NCBI RefSeq assembly: GCF_954871325.1
Contig: NC_088776.1
Coordinates: forward strand, 39,760,569-39,824,568
Direction of reading: 5' to 3'
Origin: Gordionus sp. m RMFG-2023
Lineage: Eukaryota > Nematomorpha > Gordioida > Chordodea > Parachordodidae
DNA: 64,000 nucleotides
A model generated the notes under the pieces. The model made no database searches, was not told the DNA's origin, and was given only the letters and a program-made list of their open reading frames with translations. Positions within the stretch are counted from its first letter, which is position 1. Every line of letters starts with the position of its first letter. Made by a program: the position numbers and the translations under genes. Of this stretch, positions 1 to 12,049 are shown in pieces.

Positions 1-799
1 CCCTAATATATTTTATATATAATTATTCAGCAAGTTCTTATTAGAGGAAATATTTAAGCTACAATTGATATATAAAAATATTAAACAATTTTAAAAGGCT
101 CTTAATAAAATAATTAAAAAAAGGTAGAATTTAACTTTATTAGTTACTTTTATTTATTTATGATATAAGTAAAATTACATTACAGTATTTATTTACAAAA
201 TTTAATCAATTTAAAATGAATGCATTAAAGAAAATTATTATGTTTAATTAATTAATAAACATTCTGCCAAATTTTTTTTTTTTGCGCATTCTGTTTATAA
301 AAGTGTGCGAGATTCTCTTCAGAATCTGTTTTTAGTGAAGCTGGTGATATTGACAGTTATTATCGCTGCAAGCTGACCTCTGATAAATTGGAAATATTGG
401 TATTTCTAAAAAGAAATCTTCGATATATTAATGTTAAATATTATTTTAAATATTTATTTTAAATTTCATAATATAATTGATTATTACTTATTATGTATAG
501 ATTAATGTTATTATTTATTATATAAAAGTGATTTAATAACAAAAATATTTTATATATACTTTTAGAATTGCAATTGAATATAAACTATAACTGATCATTA
601 TAATATATTTAAAAGACATAAGTTATGGTATAGTTAAATTATAGATGTTATACTAATAAAAAGTATGTTAAAAATTAAAACCATTGGTATCTTTACAGAA
701 TACAAAATTAGATATGATATCGGATCGGTAATCGGCCGATATCAATTTAATATCGGGAATATGGGATCGGCGTCTAAAAAGTTGTATCGATACACCCCT
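1..799 (+). mobile_element. hAT transposon, 3' part (enters window from the left)
   Basis: The 3' end of a hAT transposase is readable at 316-432: SSESVFSEAGDI, then CKLTSDKLEILVFLKRNLRY. This is the hAT C-terminal dimerisation region (family pattern: serine-rich stretch, FSxAGxI, then LxxExLExLVFLKxN). Downstream, 720-799 holds the words GATCGGTAATCGG and TATCGGGA and finishes in ATACACCCCTA, which looks like the right terminus. The same word type and a similar C-terminus occur in the complete small element at 13496-14210, so the two are probably related families. The left part lies outside the window. Between 440 and 715 nothing coding is visible. Confidence 0.6.
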
Positions 800-859
800 A
801 AAAAATATAGATCCAAAATGATTTTAATTTGATAATCGACCATCTTCTATAAAAATTTT

Positions 860-1466
860 TAATAACAATTATCTAAGAGGGACTTAAGTATAGGTATTAT
901 TATGTTGACAATTATAAAATAAAAATGTATAATATACTTTAATATGTTTAACAAAGTTTGTAAAGGAGTTTGTTGAATATTAATAAACTTTTTACTTGTG
1001 AAATTTTGACATTCAGCTTGTACCTTGTTCTTTTTCACATGAATTACTTTATAAAATTTTCCATCTAGAATTTTAAGATTCGGATTTGATTCAGGAGAAC
1101 CTATCTCCATAATTTCATCTTCACTACTATGATTGTTAAACATTTTACAAATTAAAAAATATTGCATATAAAATATATCCTTCTCTTATTTAGTTTTGGT
1201 GTTGTTATTTTTAATCTATCTATCTTTGAGACCTGTCAAATTTCCAACTAATTTTGGTTATCAATATATTTAAAATATAGCGGGAAAAAATAAAGAAAAT
1301 AAATCTTTTTAAAGAAAATGAAAAAGATACAAGATTCTTTTCAAAATAAAGGATCTTAGATACAGATACTAATATCTTATTAAAAATGTCAATAAGATAC
1401 TAAGTACAAGATACAAAAGGATCTTGTATCTTAGATACAAGTATTCGCGGTAGTGCCCAACTCTTG
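860..1466 (-). mobile_element. hAT transposon 5' end with degenerate BED finger
   Basis: Read on the minus strand, the element opens at 1466 with CAAGAGTTGGGCACTACCG, close to the CAGGGTTGGGCAGTATCG terminus of the full element at 54755-58067. It is followed by several copies of the word GATACAAGATAC in both orientations (1320-1440). An ATG at 1143 begins a reading frame with an acidic start and LKILDGKFYKVIHVKKNK, matching the LSILNGKFLQVLQ segment just before the BED zinc finger of the 54755 element. The second zinc-binding cysteine of the finger is replaced here (ECQNF against ECKEC), so the finger is probably dead. The element is truncated near 860, where it meets the neighbouring hAT remnant. 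Confidence 0.55.
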
Positions 1467-2400
1467 ATACGAATAGAATAATTTTATTGTTCAAAATATC
1501 ATAACACTTATAAATTGAAACTAATTATGTATAAAGATTGAAGCTTAATTTTGGTTAATTTAATAAACATTTTGGACATAAAAAAATAAGGGTTATATAA
1601 GGAGAGATTATGATTTCTTAGCATAAATCCTAAATACTAATCATAAACAGCCATGAAATTGCCTTTTCAAGTGAAATTTTATTATTTAACTGCCATAATT
1701 GACTCGTCTGGTTTAGCATGCCACGCTAGCTCTAAATTGATAAATCATGATTGAAATAATATCTAGATATAATAAATACTCATAAAACTTTCCCATTATA
1801 GAAGAGTGTTTAAACTTTGCTATAAAATTTAATTTACATATAAATGATTATATATTTTAATAAAAATTAAAATTCTGTCATGTAAAAATCTTTCTAAAAT
1901 TTCATCAAAATTTTATTTTTCTAATAATTAATTATTTCAAAAGATTTTTTGTCGATAAATGTAAACTAATAAAAAATATATTAGGATAAAATTTTAATCT
2001 TCTGGTGTATTTAATTTAAAAATGAGATTAAGTGGTTTGCCAAGTCCCGAGGTTTACCTAACCCCAGTCTCCCCTATTTTGATTAAATTATCGCTGTCAA
2101 ATAAACTTTTCTATAAGGTGGTGATGAATAAATACACATAAATTTTTTTGGATATTATAATGTCCAAACTCAAATTGTATTTTATTCAGGCTCGGTCTGT
2201 ATTAAAAAATGGGTGCTCGGGCTGTGAAAAAATCATTTTGCAGACCTCTAATGTATAATATTTATTAAAAAAACATGATGACCAGGGATCTATTAGACGC
2301 TAGTTAATTGTTAATAAAGAACATAACTTATTTTAAACATCAACATTAAAAAAATCAGACCTGAAAACCCGATCAAGAACGGGCCTAAATAAATTAATCA
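1467..2400. other. Non-coding A+T-rich stretch with MITE scraps
   Basis: No gene is seen. Around 2180-2265 there is a fragment with GGCTCGGTCTG, GCTCGGGCTG and GCAGACCTCT, resembling the right end of the CAGAGACCTGCAG family described at 43164. A further scrap of the same kind is at 2355-2390. Confidence 0.4.
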
Positions 2401-2404
2401 TAAG

Positions 2405-2620
2405 CTGTATTTATAGTAAGCACAATTCGCTCAAGCGATGCGAAATTAACCGCTAGCGGAATGATAGCTGATTCGTCTGTCATCGTACCAACATGTTTTT
2501 CATGGGATTTCATTTGCGCTCAGTATTTATAAATTATACCTATTATTGGCTTGATTATGTGAATTTTGGGAGAAAAATTTCGCATCGCTTGAACGAATCG
2601 CGCTTACTATAAATTCAGCG
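2405..2620. mobile_element. Small MITE with about 40-bp terminal inverted repeats
   Basis: The left arm (2405-2448) contains TTTATAGTAAGCACAATTCG and CTCAAGCGATGCGAAATT. The right arm (2573-2620) is its reverse complement with few differences (AATTTCGCATCGCTTGAACG, then GCGCTTACTATAAATTCAGC). About 120 bp lie between the arms, with no coding content. The arms are much longer than hAT TIRs and suggest a Tc1/mariner-like or other cut-and-paste MITE. The TSD could not be fixed with confidence. Confidence 0.6.
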
Positions 2621-2629
2621 TGTCAGTTG

Positions 2630-4880
2630 AAAAATTATATACTGGAGCATTCAATATTCACTGGCTCATATCTACTATTTTCCTTTTCAGGTCAGATATA
2701 AGATAAGGCTACCTCTTACAACTAGACCCGAGTCCGAACCTTAGAAAAAAGTGATCTATGTTCCCTATCATTCATTCATAATAAATTTTAATGGACAATG
2801 GAATGAAATACTCTGTTTATAACTATGAAACAATAACGCTCATTAAAAACGGACATAAAAAGAGCACCAGAATGCAATATTATAGTGAACCTTGCTTAAA
2901 GGTGACGAAAAAAGATGGAAGAAGAATTTGGTAAACATAATTTATTTTACAGTAATTTATTCTAATTTTAAACTAAAATAAATTAACTGAATCCAATTCA
3001 AAATCTGAAATTATTTCCAAATATTTTAATACACATTTCATGACACCCCTCCAATTTTTAAAACTAAGCATCTAAAGCTTATTAGTAATGATTGAAATGC
3101 AGCAAAGGAGATTTAAATTGTAAATAAGGTTCTATTAAGCTCGTATATTGCAAAATACCTAGAATGCATTCCACCATAGGTAAAAATTTGATCAACACTA
3201 ACAATTTGGAGCATGTCCTATCAATCTTAATAAAATCGTTTATTATCGAAAATTATTATTTAGCTAAAAATTTTATATTTATTTACCTAAATATTTTGTT
3301 TGCATTCGAAATATAATAACAATATAGTATTTATATATAAACTTGTTTTAATACTATATTAATAATATTATTTATGTGACTGAGTAAAGTTGAAAATAAA
3401 GAAGAGTGCCTTGATAGATCAATTCAAATGGGCTTGCCCCGTATTTTACAGACCTCCAAAATACTTTACGATTTTTTAAATTTAAGCTATATAAAAAAAA
3501 TGTTTAAAAATTTTTGTTTCCTTCCTTAATTATTTTTAAAAGGGAGTAAAAATCTAGACATTGTTAAAATTATTTTAAGATAAGCAAAAAAATTGTTTCA
3601 GATACAAAAGTCTTCTAATGGGGAGGGGAGGGAGTAAGATGAAAATATGTCATTGAAATGTAGAGAGTACCCTCTCAGTCAGTATCCATTTTATGATCAA
3701 ATCATTTTATATTTTAGTAACCTGGTGAGAGGGGAGAGTTTCGGCGTCATGTTGTCTATCGAGAGGGACCTGCCAGATATTATTTATTATGCTTTACGCG
3801 TTTTCTCAAAAGTTAAACATTTTTTTAAAACCTGGATAAATTCATTTAATTTTTTTCGTTCTCTGTATAAAATTGGAATAAAATGATGAGGACTTCTAAA
3901 AATGCAACTAATTTATTTTCGAATAATATTTACTTTTTAAAACTAAAAAATATAAATAGAATGGACGGTTGATAAGAATTCTCTAGTGTTGGGAAGTAGT
4001 AGACTGTTGAGGGTCGGGAGATGAAATGGTGAAAATGAATATGTGGATACAGAGGCAAATACAAAAATAATCCTATTACCTACTATTAGGAATAAAAATA
4101 AATACAGACATGCAGGTTCGGAAAAATATATTAACCTTAGACCGCGTCGATTTTTATAAAAATTACATGAATTAATCAGTTAAAAATTAATCTGTCTGAA
4201 ATATTGAATAGCCTCTAGATTTTCTGAAATCATTTAAAAGGATAAGCCTAATTTTAAAAACCCAAACCACGGTAAAATGATAAAAACTGGGTCTAAAATT
4301 TAAAAAATAATCGGGGTCAAATTAAATTGAACCCTGAGACAATAAACTAAAATGTTAAACTTTAAAAGAGATTTGGTTATTATTTTTTAAATGAAGGCAT
4401 TGGTGGTGGTAAAAGAAAGTTACCATGCTGAATTATTGTTCTTTTTTACATTTATTTTGAGTTCTGAGGCTTATGTTTTACTTAATAAACTAATAAAAGA
4501 TAATTAAGACAAAATGTAAAAAAAAAATTTTTTTAATAAACCCTGTATTAGTTTACTAAGTATAAAATATCGATTTACTAATTATAAATAATTTAATAAT
4601 TTTTTTTATAACGGCGCTTAAGCAATAATTCGGCAGTAAAATTTCTTTAATAACTATATTAATAAAGAAATTATTAAGATCAAAAATTGATCACCAAAAC
4701 TAATTGTTTTGTCCTAGTTTTTGTCTAGTATTTTAATTATTTTACAATTTTATAAGCCAACCCAATTTATTTTAATCTAAGCCAGAGCCAAGCTTGAGGT
4801 TAGAAAATGAAAACAAGCCCACTTGTAAGACTCGAATCTATAGAAATAATTACACGTGGAAAAAATTATGTATTTAAAAT
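2630..4880. other. No gene recognised
   Basis: Mostly A+T-rich sequence. The reading frame at 3647-3886 (+) is 79 codons with no family resemblance and is not supported as a gene. A short scrap at 3430-3470 (CTTGCCCCGTATTTTACAGA) resembles the ends of the C/G-rich hAT MITEs. Confidence 0.4.
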
Positions 4881-5185
4881 CAGAGACCTGCAGTCCAGGA
4901 CCAAAAACCCAGGCCGCCTAGAAATATTGTTTTTATACAAAATCTGGACCGACCCGATTAGATATTATAAATTTAAAATTATATCAATTAATCCGTTTAT
5001 GAAATAATATATCATTAAACTTTTAATATTCATTTACTGCTCATATTTTTAATTTCCCCTTGAATCAATTTATAAAATAAAGCCAAAATTATTTTAAAAA
5101 ATAACAAAATTATAGGGCCCCTTAAAATTATCCAAAATAAAAATTTCTAAAATAATATCGGGCCGGTAGCAATAGGCCTACAAAA
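4881..5185. mobile_element. MITE fragment, CAGAGACCTGCAG family
   Basis: It starts with CAGAGACCTGCAGTCCAGG, the terminus of the family delimited by a perfect TSD at 43164-43320. It carries internal GGACCGACCCG and ends in degraded GGGCCGGTAGC and GGCCTAC words near 5160-5182. The right terminus is not clean and no TSD was found. Confidence 0.4.
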
Positions 5186-5458
5186 AACTAATTGAATCAT
5201 TCATTATTCCTATTCTTAAAACAAATATATAATAATATTAATATTTAAAAAATTTTATTAAATTATCATACATACATACAACTATTAAATGTTTTACTTC
5301 TTATGGATAAAAAAAAGATGAAATAAAAATAAAATAAATCCATGAAAATTTAATATGGACTTTATATTTTTATTTACATATGAATACTAACGAAAAAATA
5401 AAGTATTTCATAAAAATTATGAATATAAACGAATTTTACAAATAATTTCGAATAGTAC

Positions 5459-6800
5459 TGTTGAGGCGTTGATAACCCAACATGTTAATCATCGCAAGTA
5501 CTTAGTAAGCCAATTATTTATTTCCCCGTAATTATCTTAAATACTTAGTCTGGTGAATAATATTAGTATTATTTATTTCATTGATTTTTATTAATATATG
5601 TTTAATGATCAAATTGTATAAATTGATAGTATTTTTATAGGACTAAACAGAAAGAATTCAACTCATTTCATTATAAAACATTGATATAGATTCTACGGCT
5701 GTATTGAATGCCAACATGCCAGTGAAAGAGGTCACGGCTTACGCGAACAAGGTAATCGATGATCTACACGACAAAATTGATGTCAACCGTGGGCAAAGCA
5801 AGGTGGACGATCCAAGTGCACTCCCCACGAAGGGTAACAAGTATGATAAAGCGAACACTCTAAGTCTCACAATGCTAGCTGGAGAGAAGGAAATAATGAA
5901 GGAGGTTATGTGGGAACAATTCGTCGACGAAAGAATCGCGACAACGGTGGCAGTATTCACTCCACATCGATGACATGAATTATAGGATGAATGATATAGA
6001 AAACGAAATAAAGTCTGACTACTATAAAACATAATTAAAGCCTGGAACAAATGACAAAATCAAGCCACTTCATACAGTACCCATTTCGCAAGGCTTAAAA
6101 GGAATCCCCTCTTCTCAAGGTGATGAAGATATATTCGCCATAAACTCTCCCCTAGTTTGGACGTTCAACTTATAGCGACTATCGGACCAGTACAAACATT
6201 TAACTGAACCAAACGAGAGTAAAAAGACAAAACTAAAACTGGCTAAAAGATATTTGATCCTCTAGGACAAAAAGAAGATAAAGGAGAATATGATTGAGCA
6301 ACCAAGAAGGAAGAACAAGCCAATGAGGCAAAGACAGAAGAAGTTTGGGGTGTTGATGGATAACACGAGAAAGATGGGGAACGTTGGAACCAAATAATAC
6401 CAAGCAAGCCGGTCGTCAATATAAGCAGTGGAACACAAAAACGGAGGAATTAAATTAAAGAGAACGATGTCAAGACGCTCAGGGAAATAGTAAAATAGAG
6501 AGCAAGGAGACACAAAGAATTCGAGATAATGCAAGGTAGTAATTCTTCCTAACGAGAAGGGTTTAACTCTGTTAGCTGCTTCTCAAGGGGGAATATGTTA
6601 AGGTGTTGATAAACCGTAAGCCAATATTGTTATTTATTTCGCCGTAATTATTAAATACTTAGTGAGCCTGATGGATAATATTAGTATTTATCTCATTGGT
6701 TATTATTAATACAAGTTTAAAAATTAAATTATTAAATTGATCTTATTTTTATAAGCCTAAACGAGTTAGTATTAATATAGATATTTTTTTAAACATATAT
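5459..6800 (+). mobile_element. Short LTR-retrotransposon fossil with two LTRs
   Basis: Two similar direct repeats, each opening TGTTRAGGYGTTGATAA, lie at 5459-about 5681 and 6596-about 6800. They share blocks such as GCCGTAATTAT, AAATACTTAGT and AATAATATTAGTAT. The second is immediately preceded by a purine-rich tract (CAAGGGGGAATA), as expected of a polypurine tract before a 3' LTR. The internal part is only about 0.9 kb, more G+C-rich than its surroundings, and contains a gag-like open stretch (5704-5973). No pol motifs are seen, so it is either a non-autonomous or an internally reduced copy. The polypurine/LTR junction style recalls Copia elements, but the family is not certain. It is broken, and the LTRs have diverged considerably, so it is old. 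Confidence 0.55.
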
Positions 6801-6859
6801 ACTATATATATATATAACGATTATAAACAATTGTTGAATAAAAAATTATCTTAGTCTTT

Positions 6860-7015
6860 AGTCCGACGCTTTTAACAAGTACGAATACGAATAATTCTAA
6901 TCGAATAATAAAAACTCTTCGACGAATATTTTTTCTCATTTTTCATATTCGATTCATAGTTGTGCTCGTATTCGTAAAATACGAATCAAATCGAATCGAA
7001 TAATCCGTTTTAGAC
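6860..7015. repeat. ATTCG/CGAAT word array
   Basis: Dense direct and inverted copies of CGAATACGAATAATTC, TTCGATTC and CGAATCAAATCGAATCG. The same vocabulary recurs at 63665-63850 at the other end of the window. By analogy with the other hAT families here, these are probably the subterminal repeats of one transposon family. No transposase is visible nearby. Confidence 0.5.
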
Positions 7016-7499
7016 TTACTCAGCAGTATCTGACTGATAATAATTTTTAAAGTTTTAACTTTTTATATTATGATTATGGTGTGTGTTTTTATGTAATACG
7101 TGGAAATCATTTCCGGAAAATATTTGCTCGGGATTCATATATATAAATGCAAGGAATAATAAATATGTGGTTGTAAATCTTACCATTTACGATATTGTGT
7201 TTAAATAGCGCAAGTTAAAAATAGTCATTTTAGGTAATATAGCTACTAGGAATTTAACGGTATCGGATCATAGCCGTTATTGTTCAAAAATTTAACCGAT
7301 ATCTATTCTATACATATTTTTATTTTTTTTTATTTCCCTTTCTCGTATAAATCTTCATAACTCCCTCCCATAAATAAAAACGTTAATTTTTTTTACCTTT
7401 TTTTTAACAATAGAAGGAAATAAAGTATGTTAATAAAATAAGCTAATATAAAAAAAATTACCCAAAATTTTTTCTGTATTTTTATTTGTTTATTGATAA

Positions 7500-7636
7500 T
7501 TTCGTTGTTTTGGCACGGGTACACGAGCCGGACCATATTTTAATTTTTTTAAAATATACACGGGTCGGGCCTAAATTTTTTTAAATAAAATAGCCAGGCT
7601 GGGCCGTATATTAATGGTACCTCTGCAGGTCTCTGG
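7500..7636. mobile_element. MITE fragment, CAGAGACCTGCAG family
   Basis: GAGCCGGACC, ACGGGTCGGGCC and GGCTGGGCCG blocks are followed by GGTACCTCTGCAGGTCTCTGG, the reverse complement of the family terminus seen at 43164 and 59586. The left terminus is missing. Confidence 0.45.
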
Positions 7637-8039
7637 TTCTTATTAAGAATTATCTTATAGTAAATAAAAATTATGTGAATCATTAACAAAGATATCAATA
7701 TTTCATCTCCAAATTTAATTATTTCATTAATCGATATTTAATTTGTTTTTACTTTTTATTTAAATAATATTCATCTATTGCTACATATAAATTTAGTACT
7801 ATGCTAAAATAGATAAGTGAAAATTTTGATCTTTAAAAAATATCTTTTATATAATAAAAAACTTGTCTTATTTTTTACATTTTGCTAATAAAATTTTGCC
7901 ACATTTTTGTGAAAAAGCAAGATTTAGAATCGATCTCACGACTAAAGTCGATATCTAAATATTTGTCGCTTAGCGCTATATGATAACTCCAGTAGCTCGT
8001 CATGCCTTCACAGGTTTTCAGATTTTATTGTTATTCATC

Positions 8040-8360
8040 CATTTTTTAAGGGGTGAGTGAGTTGAGGTCTTGGGGGCTCAGGAATATTTTTATCAACACA
8101 AAATATTCATATGGGTATCAAATAAAAGGTTAAATATCTTTAGATTGTGATAGAAATTATGACTGGTTGAGGTCTTGAGGGGATGGGGAGGGGCAGGAAT
8201 ATTTTTATGAGCACAAAATATAAATATAGGTATCAAATAAAAGTTAATTAAAAATATTTTGATTCAAATAATAGTATTCGCTCTTGGTCTTAATGGGTTG
8301 GACTTGGGTCTGGAGGAAGGAGGGAGGGTAAAAAATAAAAATTGGATATGGGTATCAAAT
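8040..8360. repeat. Degenerate tandem repeats around GGTATCAAATAAAAG
   Basis: Three units of roughly 120 bp contain a G-rich stretch (GGGGCTCAGG, GGGATGGGGAGGGGC, GGAAGGAGGGAGGG), then an AATATTTTTAT or similar spacer and ATATGGGTATCAAATAAAAG. The same unit structure recurs at 31490-31990. No coding content is seen. Confidence 0.55.
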
Positions 8361-8635
8361 AAAAAGTAACATCCATCATCAAATTAAGGATAAAATTCTC
8401 ATATGTATATGAGGTATTATTTATTATATATCTCATAAATACAAACCTTTCTAAAAATTTAAAGGTAGCACATGTTTTTAGAATTTTAAAGATTTGAGAC
8501 TCTTTTGATTTTTAAGAGCAGGGAAAGTAAATATTCTGATTAAAACGCCTTAAAAAAATTATATCTATTTTTATTATTACATTATTTTATATTATATTAT
8601 ATAGAATATTGACAAAAAAAATTAATGTAAATATC

Positions 8636-8705
8636 GATAGCGGATCGGTGTCGTTTGAAATAAATATGGGATTGGTGAAAAAATTGTGGATAGGTGCAAC
8701 CCACT
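8636..8705. mobile_element. hAT terminus relic (GATCGGT words)
   Basis: AGCGGATCGGTGTCG, GGGATTGGTGAAAAAATTG and TGGATAGGTGCAACCC correspond to the right end of the 13496-14210 element (GGATCGGTGAAAAATATGTG, GATCGGCACAGCCCTA). Only one end is recognisable. Confidence 0.4.
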
Positions 8706-8709
8706 CATA

Positions 8710-10100
8710 CAAAATTAATTACCTTATGTTTTCGATGAAATCAAGCAGATGAGATATGAAGAATTTTTTCCTACGAGTTAAAAATCATTGCAAAACCCTA
8801 TACAGCATATGACTTTAGCTCATATCTGATATTATACCCACTGGATCACATCAGGCGTTGATTTTAAATGAGAAATCTTTCAATTAAAACCAAATATAAA
8901 TATTTTTTATAAGCGTAAAGGGTTTTTTTTATTTACTGTATCTTCTTTTCTAAACCTTTCAAGACATAATTATTTTGACTTTCCCATATCTACTGTTTTT
9001 ATACAAAAAAAATAGTGAGTAAAATTGATAAGCATTCTCATTTAAGAAAAAATTAAAACGGATATATGAAAAAATACAAATAGCGAATGTAAACAATTTT
9101 AATTAAAAAACCTGCTGTAAAATAATTGAACCCAAATTACAATTTTGGTATCCACAAAAAAAAACCAGAAGATTTGGATGATTTCGTGCAGGTTATAATT
9201 TAATCATTTATTTATTGTGGTACTATTTTTTTTATATATCTTACTATAGGAAATAAATATAATAAAACGTAATTAAATTTGATGATGTAAAAATATAGAT
9301 AGTGTTCCTGTTCCCCCTTCCCTTTTTTGTATTAACATACTAATTTTATGTATTATATATTATATCTTTAATTAAACAGAAGAAACAGAATATAAAACCA
9401 AACAATTTGTTTAGTTCTCTCGGTATAGGTTATGGGATAGTAAGTTTTATTCATACAAAATAGTTTAAGAAATAAAATGCATTAGAGCACTGACCAAATG
9501 GGCATTTTGCTCAAGAGGCCACAAAAACATTTCTATATGGCTTCTAGAAGACTATATTCTTCTTTAAGCATTTAGATTTCAATATTTAATTTATTGATAT
9601 ATATATCAATAAATTTCTCGAAGATGATCATTTAACTATATTATATGTTTTTTTCAAAAATAATCCATTTCCATTTGAATGAAAGTTAAATTTTTGTTAA
9701 TTTAAATTTTAGCATATTATTTTATAAATCATTATAGAAATAGTGTTCAAATTTTGTTATTTTAAACTTGTTACTCATTGGAATTTAATATAACCCTATG
9801 TATAATTATTTAAACTTATTAATTTTATCATCTTGGTATGGATCTTTTAATAATATAATATCAATTGATTGGATATATGTGCAAATTTAAAAAGCTAAAC
9901 ATACTCAATTTTTTTAATTAATGGAATGGGGCTTCAATATTTTCAAAAAATCAAAATTATCAACCTGGAAAATGATTGAAGATACCAAATCTTCTGTATC
10001 TTGTATAACTCAAATTCATAATAAAGCTATAAAAATGGCTAAGTAAAATGATTTCAGATATAAACTCCCACATAATTCTGAGTACAAAATAAAATGCCAA
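8710..10100. other. No gene or named repeat recognised
   Basis: A+T-rich sequence without a supported reading frame on either strand. Confidence 0.4.
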
Positions 10101-10109
10101 AAGAAGGGC

Positions 10110-10500
10110 CAATTTTTAAAAAAAACAATCGGGTTGGGGATGGGTCGGGCCTAATATTTTCTATGAAAATTCTGGCTGTGTCGGGTCTAATATTTTTTAA
10201 GAAAATTCGGGCCAGGTCGGGTCGGGCCTTAGAAATTTTTCAAAATATATCTAAATTAATAAATTTTATGTTGAAATTTTTATGTAAAATAAAAATATTT
10301 GATTTTATTTATAGAAACTAGACGCCATATAACATATATTGTTTATTTTGAGTAATTTAAAAATTAATTATATTTAAATAAATTCGGGCCGGCTAAACTT
10401 TTTAAAAGAAATTTCGGGTAAGGATCGGGGCGGGCAAAACCTTTTAAAAAAATTTCGGGCCGGACCAGGCTTGAAAAATTAGGCCCGATGCAGATTACTA
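10110..10500. mobile_element. hAT MITE, TAGAGATCTGCA family, left end lost
   Basis: Blocks in family order: GTCGGGCCTAATATTTT, GGGCCAGGTCGGGTCGG, the A+T core TGTAAAATAAAAATATTTGA with CATATAACATAT, then GGGCCGGCTAAAC and GGCCCGATGCAGATTACTA at the right end. The right terminus is intact and abuts the hAT relic that follows. The left terminus (TAGAGATCTGCAAAG in better copies) is absent. The non-coding core lacks any transposase. Confidence 0.65.
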
Positions 10501-12045
10501 CTGTAAAGTACGTCAAAAAAGTAACGTCAATTGAAGAAAAGAAACGCCATTCACCTACTTCTAGAGATAACGAGTAACGCGTTTCCTTTTTTGAGTAACG
10601 GTAAAGCAAAACGTTAATCGTTACTTAAAATTTTTCCTTAAAAAATATATAATTTTTATTTATTTTTTAAATTTTACAAATAATTTAAGCCGAGATTAAA
10701 GTCAGATCAACCACCAAATTTCTTCATTTTTATTTTAAATTTTCAGTCAAGATTGTTAATAATTAATATTTAATCAATCATGATTAGTTAATCTAATCTA
10801 ATATTATAATTATTTTATAAAGTATATTATGTCAATTGTGCATATTCAGTTGAAGAAGATTTTAACTGCTCTGGCCCCAATATGAAACATTTTTTAAACC
10901 AATAAAAAAATAAAGGGTACATAGTCAACACTTTGCAAAATTGCATTATAATTCAAATATTTTCTCAATTGTGGAATAAACTGGGCAGTCTCGAAATTGT
11001 GAAGCCATTTTATTTAAAAAAAATGGAAAGATATCTGATTAAACCTGTTATAACAAGATGCAACTCTTTTTCTAACTCCGTGAAATTAATAGACTTATTA
11101 AGGAGGATGGCCAATTTGACGAATTTTGATAAGTTCCAATTACAGAGATTTTCAGTTAATGACATGTTCATAAATATATTGTATGGTTAGTGTTAATTAA
11201 AAAATGTTTTATATGTTATGGAACCTGTTGCTACCGCTCTTTATATGTTTAAACATTTGAGATATCACTCGCAAGATTACTATTATTCTACTAAAACTTA
11301 AAAAAATTGCTAATAATATCAAGTTTAAACCACTTATTACTGCAATCCTGCATGACACAGATAAAAGGTATACAGTTGAAATATTTACAATTTATATAAT
11401 TTTTAATAGATTCGAACACATCTATAAAAGAAGAATATATACAATGAGCAATAATTCACCTGCCATTTAAATTAGATTGGCACTGGATAAAATGATAGGT
11501 TAAGGAAGGTATAAAGCTTCACTTATTTCCAGTTTGAGAAAATATTTTGACAAAGAAAAAGAAGACTTTGCTTTTAAATAACAATCCACATACCAGATTA
11601 TTTTCTGATAAATATAAAAAAAATTTTGATGAGGTTCTGAATGAAGATTCTTTTGAAGATGATCTATTAAGCCTTTTTCAAAATGAAGATTATTCTTTGA
11701 TTTTAAATAAATTCTCCCTAAATATAATACAACCCTCCCATCCCCTGCGCCAGTTGAACATATGTTTAGTAAGGCAAAAGATGTGTTGAGCACTCTCTTG
11801 TTTAAAAATTTTGAAAATCAATTGTTAAAAATAAATAAAAAATTATATCTAAGAAAAAAAATTGTTATAAAAAAATCTCATCATATTAATTTTGTATATT
11901 ATATAGAGGAATTTTTTGTATATAATATTTAATTTCACGAGTAACGCGTTCTTCAGAAAGTAACGAGTAACAGTAATGCGTTTCTTTTTTTGATGTAACG
12001 AGTAACGCATTTCTTTTTTGAAGTAATGTTATCTTGGTTAAAATT
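10501..12045 (+). mobile_element. hAT transposon relic with GTAACGAGTAACGCG words
   Basis: Both flanks carry the word GTAACGAGTAACGCGTTTC in direct and inverted copies (10515-10625 and 11935-12040). Between them is a decayed transposase on the plus strand. Around 10933-11190, ITRCNSFSNSVKLID corresponds to the hAT (C/T)TRWNSxxxS segment. At 11733-11840, LPSPAPVEHMFSKAKDV is the hAT C-terminal SSxxVERxFSxA motif, followed by a leucine-rich stretch ending NQLLKINKKL. Several frame changes separate these pieces, so this is a pseudogene. A small relative with the same words lies at 48690-48975. Exact termini and TSD were not resolved. Confidence 0.6.
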
Positions 12046-12049
12046 ATAT

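Noticed and set aside
3647-3886. 79-codon plus-strand frame as a gene
   Set aside because: No motif, no splice context and ordinary length for chance in such DNA.
7920-8005. tRNA-like sequence on the minus strand (GAGATCGATTCTAA)
   Set aside because: The B-box match is weak and the acceptor does not pair; too poor to list as a feature.
11500-11793. Minus-strand frame across the hAT C-terminus
   Set aside because: Plus-strand translation gives the VEHMFSKA motif; the minus frame has no similarity.
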